Below are positions 8,561-15,281 of a stretch of DNA of 64,000 nt, in pieces. The notes below the pieces were generated by a model. It was not told where the DNA came from. It ran no database searches and was given only the letters and a program-made list of their open reading frames with translations. Origin of the DNA: Mucilaginibacter tolerans. Lineage in GTDB: Bacteria; Bacteroidota; Bacteroidia; Sphingobacteriales; Sphingobacteriaceae. A program made the position numbers and the translations under genes. The stretch covers positions 1-64,000 of the forward strand of contig NZ_JAUMKB010000001.1 of the NCBI RefSeq assembly GCF_030519375.1, in the 5' to 3' direction. Numbering within the stretch: the first letter of the stretch is position 1; each line of letters starts with the position of its first letter.

Positions 8561-9217
8561 ATGCGCATCCTCATCTTAGGTGCAACCGGTAGAACAGGGC
8601 GGGTTTTATTGCGCGAAGCTTTAAAACGCGGCCATCAGGTAACTATATTGATAAGCCATAAAGGTGCGCTAAAGATAAAACCCGAATTAGTCGAAGTATA
8701 TGAAGGGACACCGTTAAACAAATTTACCTTATCCGACGCCATGCGCGGTTGCGATGCCGTTTTAAGCAGCCTGAATATTTCCCGCGTTTCCGATTCACCG
8801 TGGTCAAAGCTGCGTACTTCAAAAGACTTCTTATCAGCATCTATGAAGCACATCATTCAAGCCGCAGGCGAGACTAATGTCAGGCGTGTTATTATCACTA
8901 CAGCATGGGGTGTGTCCGAAACACGTAAAGATACACCATTCTGGTTCCGGTGGCTGATAGATAACAGCAATGTCCGTTATCAATACCACGATCACGAGAA
9001 GCAGGAAGCTTTAATAAAAGCATCCAATCTGGATTGGACCATCATACGGCCCGTGGGCCTTACCGATTCTGAAAAAAAACGCGAAGTGAAAGTATCCTTC
9101 GACAATCAACCCAAACCATCGACAACCATCAGCAGAAAAAATGTTGCGCTGTTTATGCTGGATGTGCTGGAGAAAAATCTGTATACTAATCAAATCCCGG
9201 TGATATCAGAGAAGTGA
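8561..9217 (+). CDS. NAD(P)-binding SDR/NmrA-like oxidoreductase
   Basis: A 218-residue cytoplasmic protein with a Rossmann fold. The dinucleotide-binding motif GATGRTG is at residues 7-13, and the second half has LDWTIIRPVGLTD, typical of atypical short-chain dehydrogenases (NAD(P)H-binding, NmrA-like). The Tyr-Lys catalytic pair of classical SDRs is not evident, so it may be a binding or sensor-like member, or an isomerase/reductase of unknown substrate. It is monocistronic and convergent with the HAD phosphatase gene. Confidence 0.85.
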   Translation: MRILILGATGRTGRVLLREALKRGHQVTILISHKGALKIKPELVEVYEGTPLNKFTLSDAMRGCDAVLSSLNISRVSDSPWSKLRTSKDFLSASMKHIIQAAGETNVRRVIITTAWGVSETRKDTPFWFRWLIDNSNVRYQYHDHEKQEALIKASNLDWTIIRPVGLTDSEKKREVKVSFDNQPKPSTTISRKNVALFMLDVLEKNLYTNQIPVISEK

Positions 9218-9264
9218 AAGCTCTTCCGTTTTTACTTCGCTATCAATCGCAAAGACCTGTGTGG

Positions 9265-9918
9265 CTACAGCAACTCCATCAAATCGCCCAAACTGCCAAT
9301 CGTCGCGACAGCCCCCCCATCAATCCTTCCAAAACCGTAATCAGCGAAAATAAAGGGCACACCTGCTTTGGCTGCCGAATCGCGGTCGCCTTTGGTATCA
9401 CCAACATAAACTGATGCTTTCAGCTGATGGTCGCTTACAATATCTTTAATATTCTCGGCCTTAGGCTGACCCTTTGTTCCATAGCACTGATGGCCCGAAA
9501 AATACTCCGCGACAGGGCAATGGCTAAGGAAAGTCTCGATATACCCGCTCTGGCAATTACTAACAATGTATAGCTTGTATTTACCAGCAAGATATTTAAT
9601 GGTTTCTGCAAGCCCAGGATATAAATCGCCGCCTTTGGAATCGAGCATATCAATTTCGCTTTGCGCACATATAGCCTTAAAATGATCCCGTTTACTGGTT
9701 TCCAGATCAGGCAATAACACCTCAAATATCACATCATAGGCCATGCCTGTAATAGATTTAACACGTTCTACAGTAATTGCATCCTCCACGTAATCTACCT
9801 TTTTACGTGCTTCTTCCCAGGCCAGTGCCACATTGCCTGTTGAATCCCAAAGTGTACCGTCCAGATCGAATATAATGCTATCGAATGTGTTTTTTAATGA
9901 ATTGCTATCTGCTTGCAT
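9265..9918 (-). CDS. HAD family hydrolase (phosphoglycolate-phosphatase-like)
   Basis: A 217-residue phosphatase. I prefer the ATG at 9916-9918; a longer frame to 9990 would overlap the divergent DUF3347 gene. Motif I is IIFDLDGTLWDS (nucleophile and acid Asp around residues 15-17), motif II is YIVSNCQ (Ser), the Lys of motif III is in GQPKAENI, and motif IV is VYVGDTKGDRDSAAKAG. The cap is a small helical insert, as in Gph/PGMB enzymes. The substrate is a small phosphate ester, unidentified. Confidence 0.9.
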   Translation of the reverse strand: MQADSNSLKNTFDSIIFDLDGTLWDSTGNVALAWEEARKKVDYVEDAITVERVKSITGMAYDVIFEVLLPDLETSKRDHFKAICAQSEIDMLDSKGGDLYPGLAETIKYLAGKYKLYIVSNCQSGYIETFLSHCPVAEYFSGHQCYGTKGQPKAENIKDIVSDHQLKASVYVGDTKGDRDSAAKAGVPFIFADYGFGRIDGGAVATIGSLGDLMELL

Positions 9919-9961
9919 GGCCGCAAAAATAGTATATTTAGAGCCTAATAAAATCTGCAAA

Positions 9962-10474
9962 ATGAAAACTATAAAATACCTTACTGCCATTGTTCTGTTT
10001 ATAGCAGTACATACCGTAAAAGCTGCTCCTGCCGACCTTCATTCGGCTATTAACAATGTCTATAAAAGCTACCTGGGCATAAAAAATGCCCTGGCAACCG
10101 ATAACAGTAAAGCCGCAAATGATGAGGCTAGAAAATTCACCGCCGCATTAAAAGAAGTACCTGTAAGCTCGATGGACGCCAAACAAAAAGCTGCCTGGAC
10201 AAAATATGCTGAAAAATTGCGTTATGACGGCGAGCACATTGGCGAATCAACAGCTATTGATCACCAACGCGAGCATTTTGGTAGTTTATCAACCAATATG
10301 TACGAGGTGGTAAAGGCTTTCGAAATCAATGATATGGTGCTTTACAAGCAATACTGCCCAATGGAAAAGAAATCGTGGCTGAGTGAATCATCTGCCATTA
10401 AAAACCCTTACCTGGGTAAAAAGATGCTGGATTGCGGCACCACTAAAGAAACGATGAAGGCATCAGCTAACTAA
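9962..10474 (+). CDS. Secreted DUF3347 (copper-associated) protein
   Basis: A 170-residue protein with a signal peptide ending TVKAA (residues 1-20). The mature part fits DUF3347: a helical bundle (HSAINNVYKSYLGIKNALATD) and a C-terminal metal-like signature with YCPMEKKSWLSES, NPYLGKKMLDCG. DUF3347 often occurs alone or fused to CusB-like copper-efflux proteins, and its Cys-Pro-Met and late Cys are candidate copper ligands. The start at 9962 sits 43 bases from the divergent HAD gene. Copper handling in the periplasm is an inference from the family. Confidence 0.85.
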   Translation: MKTIKYLTAIVLFIAVHTVKAAPADLHSAINNVYKSYLGIKNALATDNSKAANDEARKFTAALKEVPVSSMDAKQKAAWTKYAEKLRYDGEHIGESTAIDHQREHFGSLSTNMYEVVKAFEINDMVLYKQYCPMEKKSWLSESSAIKNPYLGKKMLDCGTTKETMKASAN

Positions 10475-10494
10475 TCGCCGAAAAGCCCTTTGTT

Positions 10495-11211
10495 TTATGC
10501 CAAAACTTTAGTGGTCTCGGACAATCTTTTCCATTGTGCGAGATATTGTCTTCCTATTGGTATTTCGATTTTACCTATTTCGATATCATAATTGGTAAAA
10601 GCGGTAATTCTGTTAACAGAGACAATAAAAGACCGGTGCACCCTGACAAATAAATTACGTGGTAACTTAGCAGCCAAAGCTGTTAAAGAATACTTAACCA
10701 TCAAGGGTGCCGCAAGATGCCTGTAAATCTTTATATAATCTTTGGCGCTTTCTATGTAAATAATCTCGTCCAAAAAGATCTTAACTATTTTTCTGCTTGC
10801 TTTAAGATATAGGCATTCACGTTCAGCACGTACGGGTAGCTCTTTCTCATGGGGCGTGCCGGTTTCAATCACCTTATTTACAGCTTTAAAAAATCGTTCA
10901 GAGCTCATTGGCTTTAGTAAATAGTCTACGGCATTCAAATCAAAAGCCTCAGCAGCAAATTCTTTATAGGCAGTCATGAAAATTACCCGGGGAGGATGTT
11001 GTAAAGTTCTCAGAAAACTAGTCCCGGATAAATCGGGCATTTGTATATCCAGAAAGAGTAAATCTATTCTTTCTGTTTTCATAATCTCCATTGCCTGGAA
11101 AGCGGAGTTACATGCAGCCACAACTTCAAGTTGCTCCACCATGTCGGTCCACTTTTTAATTACCATTAAAACTATTGGATCATCATCTATGATTAAGCAC
11201 CTCCACCGCAT
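10495..11211 (-). CDS. LytTR-type response regulator
   Basis: A 238-residue regulator. I take the ATG at 11209-11211 rather than a TTG three codons upstream. The receiver domain (about 1-120) has the acidic pair LIIDDDP, phosphoacceptor Asp55 in LFLDIQMPDLSG, MTAYK and LLKPMS. The C-terminal half (about 135-238) is a LytTR DNA-binding domain (YIESAKDYIKIY, RVHRSFIVSVNRI). No LytS-like kinase lies next to it, so its partner is elsewhere. A perfect palindrome lies about 85 bases upstream. Confidence 0.93.
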   Translation of the reverse strand: MRWRCLIIDDDPIVLMVIKKWTDMVEQLEVVAACNSAFQAMEIMKTERIDLLFLDIQMPDLSGTSFLRTLQHPPRVIFMTAYKEFAAEAFDLNAVDYLLKPMSSERFFKAVNKVIETGTPHEKELPVRAERECLYLKASRKIVKIFLDEIIYIESAKDYIKIYRHLAAPLMVKYSLTALAAKLPRNLFVRVHRSFIVSVNRITAFTNYDIEIGKIEIPIGRQYLAQWKRLSETTKVLA

Positions 11212-11217
11212 ATTTAA

Positions 11218-11225
11218 CAAATTTA
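11218..11225 (-). promoter_or_regulatory. Candidate -7 element of the lytTR regulator
   Basis: TAAATTTG on the minus strand, ending six bases before the ATG at 11211. If used, the mRNA would have an almost absent leader. Confidence 0.35.
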
Positions 11226-11294
11226 TCTGATTACGTATTGTATATTCAGATAAGGAATAGATAACTGCAATAGTGTTTAAACCATCATCATTTG

Positions 11295-11311
11295 TTAGGG
11301 AGGTTCCCTAA
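11295..11311. promoter_or_regulatory. Palindromic candidate operator upstream of lytTR gene
   Basis: A perfect seven-base inverted repeat, TTAGGGA-GGT-TCCCTAA, in the shared upstream region of a response regulator and a secreted protein. The binding protein is unknown. Confidence 0.4.
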
Positions 11312-11681
11312 AGTTGTTAGTATTAATCTTTCGGGGTTGATGCAAATATCTGAATTACCAATGAATCAATAAAACATTTATTTCATTAAATACGCATCAT
11401 TGTACCAGCCATTTATATGACGTATTAGTCAGTGAATAGTTACAAAAAGAAATATGTTTTAGATAAAAGACCTTAAAAACGGAACCAACAACATAGTACA
11501 GCATCTAAACAACATATGCTGGTTAATAATGTATTTTATCTGCAAAACCCTGTTGTCTAAATCCCGAACCTATGTCTACAAACGCACAACTGTCTGACCG
11601 ATTGTAAACACTTTAGCTTTATATCGGATATATTAACTCTTCCTCGCACAACTTTATTCAACCAATTTAAATCAGGACATT

Positions 11682-12176
11682 ATGAAAAGGTTAATTATTC
11701 CTTTTTTGCTAAGCGGGTTAATATTAGCAATTGGGGCAAACAGCGTATTCGCTCAGATCCAACTAAAAGAAGTTACTATTTCGAGCGAACCAATCAAAGC
11801 AACAGTATCACAAAAGGTATCGGAGGCATTCGCCAGTTTATTTAAGGGTGCGGAGGCGCCCAAATGGTACCAGTCCGATCAAAATTATGTGGTAGATTTT
11901 ATTATGAATAACCAGATAAATAAGGCAGAGTTTACAAAAAAAGGTTACTTAGTATATCATATGGCTTTTGGAAACGAAAACCAAATGCCTGCCGATATAA
12001 GGACTATTGTAAAAAGTAAGTATTTCGATTTTACAATTAACTCTATCGTTAGGATAACCTATGATGAAAAAAGTGCCTGGATTGTTAATATTGAAGACGC
12101 CAAACAATTTTTGGTAGTACGGGTAGTAGATGGGGTCATGGATGTAGTTGATAAAATTGCAAAGACCGAAGTCTGA
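11682..12176 (+). CDS. Secreted PepSY-like protein
   Basis: A 164-residue protein with a signal peptide (residues 1-24, ending VFAQ). The mature part has a single-domain layout of helix, then strands with YVVDFIMNNQINKAEFTKKGYLVY, IRTIVKSKYFDFTINSIVRITYD and a closing VVDGVMDVVDKI. This matches the PepSY-like (DUF2874-type) secreted proteins that are abundant in Bacteroidota. Their role is unknown. A similar protein is encoded at 39331-39759. It is followed by a strong terminator and faces a small Cys-rich protein gene. Confidence 0.7.
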   Translation: MKRLIIPFLLSGLILAIGANSVFAQIQLKEVTISSEPIKATVSQKVSEAFASLFKGAEAPKWYQSDQNYVVDFIMNNQINKAEFTKKGYLVYHMAFGNENQMPADIRTIVKSKYFDFTINSIVRITYDEKSAWIVNIEDAKQFLVVRVVDGVMDVVDKIAKTEV

Positions 12177-12215
12177 AACAGCAGTCAATTGCTTGCTGTT
12201 ATAATAGCTGATCTT

Positions 12216-12249
12216 AAAAAAGGCTTCCGGAAAATCCGGAAGCCTTTTT
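12216..12249. terminator. Strong bidirectional terminator
   Basis: Ten-base arms GGCTTCCGGA / TCCGGAAGCC (12222-12231 and 12235-12244) with an AAA loop, an A run on the left and a T run on the right. It serves both convergent genes. Confidence 0.9.
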
Positions 12250-12262
12250 ATTTGACGCATTT

Positions 12263-12466
12263 TTATTTTGAACACGTTGCACCGCAGGTATTCATATCAG
12301 AGCAGGCATTTTTGCTGGTGCATTTACCTGTTTTGTTCTTTTTCAGGCAAGTACCCTGGCATCCCTGTTTAGCCTTTTTAGGCTGATTTTTTATTTCGAT
12401 ACCTTGTGCAAATACGGTTGCGCCGGCCAGTAATAAAGCCGCTACGCCTAAGCTTATTCTTTTCAT
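12263..12466 (-). CDS. Small secreted Cys-rich protein
   Basis: A 67-residue protein. A signal peptide (residues 1-20, ending VFAQ) precedes a 47-residue mature peptide rich in Lys and with seven Cys in the pattern CxxxC...C...C...C..C...C (GCQGTC, GKCTSKNAC, NTCGATC). Such a spacing suits disulfide knots or soft-metal binding. No family is recognised. It is followed by a second, longer Cys-rich exported protein gene on the same strand side (12528-12881), which lies upstream of it in transcription order. Confidence 0.65.
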   Translation of the reverse strand: MKRISLGVAALLLAGATVFAQGIEIKNQPKKAKQGCQGTCLKKNKTGKCTSKNACSDMNTCGATCSK

Positions 12467-12527
12467 TTTATTGAATTTTAAATGTTAAAAATTAATCCTG
12501 ATTGTTTTTCAGAGTGAGCTGGAATGA

Positions 12528-12881
12528 TCAGGATAAGCGCGGCGGTCGCCAGCAATCGGATAGATAGTTGGAAGTTATATGATCGTTTACTGCCGGCTTC
12601 TTACTCACAGAAAGTTCAAGGGCTGGATTGCTGAACTTAAACTGGATGACACGGGTAGCAACCGAAATGCCACATGGCACAAACGGGTTACAAAAATCGG
12701 TATTGCATGCAGAAGTATTATTGCAAGGCCTGACCGGTATATGGCGTTCCATTTTCTTGCAGCACATACCCGTACCACCCGCTTTTGCCGGGTTCGCTTT
12801 TACCACACTCATATGATAAAACGGTTGCATCATCAGCAGGCCAAAATAGAGTGTGAGTATAGACGCGATTAACTTCATCAT
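12528..12881 (-). CDS. Exported Cys/Met-rich protein
   Basis: A 117-residue protein. The hydrophobic N-terminus (residues 1-24, with MMQPF) is a signal or anchor segment. The middle contains TGMCCKKMERH, RPCNNTSACNTDFC and FVPCG, seven Cys with Met and His nearby. The last 45 residues are polar without pattern. I know similar small proteins only as uncharacterised Bacteroidota genes, sometimes close to copper genes. Metal binding in the periplasm is an inference. It is encoded 61 bases upstream of the smaller Cys-rich protein, and a DUF3347 gene lies 2 kb away. Confidence 0.6.
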   Translation of the reverse strand: MMKLIASILTLYFGLLMMQPFYHMSVVKANPAKAGGTGMCCKKMERHIPVRPCNNTSACNTDFCNPFVPCGISVATRVIQFKFSNPALELSVSKKPAVNDHITSNYLSDCWRPPRLS

Positions 12882-12941
12882 TACAAAGATAGATACAGGC
12901 GGGTCATCAAAAAATAACCTTAACCATTAATACGTTGTATT

Positions 12942-13877
12942 TTACTTTTCGAACCTTGAAAAATCACATTCCAATGACCTCCTGTCCCAGTGACCCGTAT
13001 TGGCTGCCGCCTCGTAAGTTGACTGCAGAAACTGCATTAATATTTCTTCAGGATTACCCGACCGCTGAACAACCTCATATAATAACATAAACTCGCCCAT
13101 TTCAGCGCTAAAGAATGCTTCATTCGGCTGTACTGGTTGTTTGCTGAATTCTGAAGGGGTTGGATAACAGTAGGAGTAAAATACCGGATGCGGGAACTGC
13201 TCGCTGCCTGGCCAGAAACCGCATGAACTTACCTCATGCGAATAAGCTTCCTGCATCACCGCCAGCGGGATATTAGGAGCCCCGCCAGGATGTACAGGCG
13301 CAGGTCTTCCTGAAAAGCGTGTAACGGCCATATCAAACGCGCCCCAGAAAAAGTGTACAGGACTGCATTTGCCCGTAAACCTTGCCCTGAATTTGGTAAA
13401 TACGTTATGAATTTTGACTAGTGCGTGGTAAAAATCGTGTATTCTTTCCGCATCGTAGGAACAATGAGTGTCATCCTCCTCAAAAGGAATAGCCGGATCT
13501 ATTTCATTTGGTGTTGCATAGATATAGGCATCAATCTCCACACTTTGCAGCTTATCAAATAATTCCCTGTAAAAACTGGCTACTGACCGGGGATAAAGAT
13601 CAACTTTTGCCATATTACCCTCACTGGTCGTAATATGCAGCACATGGTGAATAAAATCAAAATCTATCTGAAATACACCATTTTCGTAAGGAACGCTATG
13701 CGTTGATAAGCCATTGGCGCTAACGTAAAGTGTTACATGCCAGGAATGGTTGAGCCAGGGCATTTTTCTCAGCCTGATTTTCCCAACTATCTGCGTCCAT
13801 AGATGAATGGTGGCCAGGGTATTCTTCCAGTTCTCAAAAGCAAGGCTGGGCCACGCCAATTTTGTTTCTTCAAACAT
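12942..13877 (-). CDS. DUF5996 family protein
   Basis: A 311-residue cytoplasmic protein starting at the ATG complementary to 13875-13877; this start abuts the stop of the preceding oxidoreductase gene. It fits DUF5996: WPSLAFENWKNTLATIHLWTQIVGKIRL at the N-terminus, NHSWHVTLYVS, then SPVHFFWGAFDMAVTRFSGRPAP in the centre and SYCYPTP. The family's activity is unknown. One-base spacing to the Gfo/Idh gene makes a two-gene operon very likely. Confidence 0.88.
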   Translation of the reverse strand: MFEETKLAWPSLAFENWKNTLATIHLWTQIVGKIRLRKMPWLNHSWHVTLYVSANGLSTHSVPYENGVFQIDFDFIHHVLHITTSEGNMAKVDLYPRSVASFYRELFDKLQSVEIDAYIYATPNEIDPAIPFEEDDTHCSYDAERIHDFYHALVKIHNVFTKFRARFTGKCSPVHFFWGAFDMAVTRFSGRPAPVHPGGAPNIPLAVMQEAYSHEVSSCGFWPGSEQFPHPVFYSYCYPTPSEFSKQPVQPNEAFFSAEMGEFMLLYEVVQRSGNPEEILMQFLQSTYEAAANTGHWDRRSLECDFSRFEK

Positions 13878-13878
13878 T

Positions 13879-14982
13879 TTACACAATCCTTTCCTTCTTT
13901 CCCGAATCCAGGCTCCGGTAAATGGCATCTACCACCTTCATATCCTTGAGCCCTTCTTCACCCGGTACACGCGATTGTTTATTTTGTTGGACACAAGTGG
14001 CAAAATCATCCATCTGCGCAGCCTGCTGATTGATTTGTGGCATGTCCATCGGCCCTTTTGAGGTATAACCATCAATACCGCCATAACCAAATGCTGGCTC
14101 TAACCCGAATTTTCCGCGCTCAGCCTCTATGTGCAGATAGCTCCAGTCGTGGTTATAGCTCGATTTACCTTTAGCCACAAACCCACCCGGGAATTCCAGT
14201 TCCCAGAAAACAGTCTCATCTACTTCTTTAAAAAAGTCCGGCCGTGTTTTTTCCTGTGTAGCGGTAACAGCAATAGGTTCCTGTCCAAGGGTATATCTTG
14301 TCCCCTGTATCGAGTAAATGCCCATATCCATCAATCCACCACCACCTGCCATAGCTTTTTTCAAACGCCAAGCATTCGGATCGCCACGATAAGTAAAACC
14401 ATTGCCGGTATCAATAGATTTTACCTTGCCATAAATCTGTTTCTGCCCAAGGCGCATAATCTCCAGTGTATGCGGTTCAAAATGTAAACGGTAACCTATG
14501 GAGAGCAAACGGTCAGCCTTTTTACAGGCGGCTATCATGTCTGCGCATTCTTTTGCGTTCAGCGCCATTGGTTTTTCACAAATCACATGTTTGCCTGACT
14601 GTGCCGCCCTGATGGTATATTCTTTATGCATAGAGACCGGCAGAACTACATATACAATGTCAATGTCCGGGTTATGTGCTATCTGATCAAAATTCTGATA
14701 ATTATAAATGTTCTTCTCAGGTATATTGTATTGCTTTTTCCAGGCTTCAGCTTTTGCCGGATGCCCTGTAACAATTCCCGCCAGGTAACAATTGTTGGTA
14801 TGCTGTAAGGCAGGCGCTAACTGGCCAGCGCTATAACCACCAAGTCCCACCAATGCAATTCCCAGTTTTTTAGCAGGTTTGGCAGCAAAAAGCTCAAAAG
14901 GATGGCTTAAGGCCAGTGCCCCGGCGCCTAACATACCGGTTTTCAAAAAATCGCGGCGCGAGAAGTTATTTTGTGTCTTCAT
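13879..14982 (-). CDS. Tat-exported Gfo/Idh/MocA family oxidoreductase
   Basis: A 367-residue NAD(P)-dependent oxidoreductase. The N-terminus has a twin-arginine signal (SRRDFLKTG, residues 8-16) and a hydrophobic stretch, so it is exported folded with its cofactor. The Rossmann motif is IALVGLGGYSAG, the catalytic Lys is in CEKPMALN, and GGGLMDMGIYSIQGTRY belongs to the C-terminal sheet domain. This resembles glucose-fructose oxidoreductase and related periplasmic sugar dehydrogenases. The true sugar is unknown. It is the first gene of an operon with the DUF5996 gene. Confidence 0.92.
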   Translation of the reverse strand: MKTQNNFSRRDFLKTGMLGAGALALSHPFELFAAKPAKKLGIALVGLGGYSAGQLAPALQHTNNCYLAGIVTGHPAKAEAWKKQYNIPEKNIYNYQNFDQIAHNPDIDIVYVVLPVSMHKEYTIRAAQSGKHVICEKPMALNAKECADMIAACKKADRLLSIGYRLHFEPHTLEIMRLGQKQIYGKVKSIDTGNGFTYRGDPNAWRLKKAMAGGGGLMDMGIYSIQGTRYTLGQEPIAVTATQEKTRPDFFKEVDETVFWELEFPGGFVAKGKSSYNHDWSYLHIEAERGKFGLEPAFGYGGIDGYTSKGPMDMPQINQQAAQMDDFATCVQQNKQSRVPGEEGLKDMKVVDAIYRSLDSGKKERIV

Positions 14983-15055
14983 AAGTCAGGTTTATCATTA
15001 GTAAAGATAATAGCTAAATCCATAAAACGTCAATCGAAAAACATTAAAACGCTCG

Positions 15056-15169
15056 ATGGGTAATCCAAGCGTGTGCCCTTCATTGCCCGAAGATTACCCA
15101 TTTCAGATTCTTAATTATAACAGACACAACCTTAATATGTTATCACATTCTTTCAAAAGGGGGTTGTGA
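15056..15169 (+). other. Possible leader ORF and two hairpins upstream of the NRPS gene
   Basis: A 37-codon frame starts in the left arm of a perfect 10-base hairpin (ATGGGTAATC / GATTACCCAT, 15056-15065 and 15092-15101). It ends with TGA inside the loop of a second, terminator-like hairpin (CAAAAGGG / CCCTTTTG, 15154-15161 and 15170-15177, then ACTTTCTTTTC). The layout recalls an attenuator, but chance cannot be excluded. Confidence 0.3.
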
Positions 15170-15281
15170 CCCTTTTGACTTTCTTTTCAAGGAACTTTAA
15201 CAGGTTAATTTACGTATAGAAGCAATTACAACCCCTGTAGTTAATAATGCTATATATTTAAAGTCAGGGAAAGACCCCATA

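Larger units (their letters stand above)
11212..11681. other. Intergenic region between divergent lytTR and PepSY-like genes
   Basis: No credible gene. It holds a TAAATTTG box on the minus strand (11218-11225), directly against the response regulator start, the palindrome TTAGGGA-GGT-TCCCTAA at 11295-11311, and a looser CAGCAT-N11-ATGCTG dyad near 11500. The rest is AT-rich. Confidence 0.45.

Noticed and set aside
12579..12872. Plus-strand frame opposite the Cys-rich exported protein gene
   Set aside because: It has no signal or domain, and the minus-strand frame has a clear signal segment and patterned cysteines.
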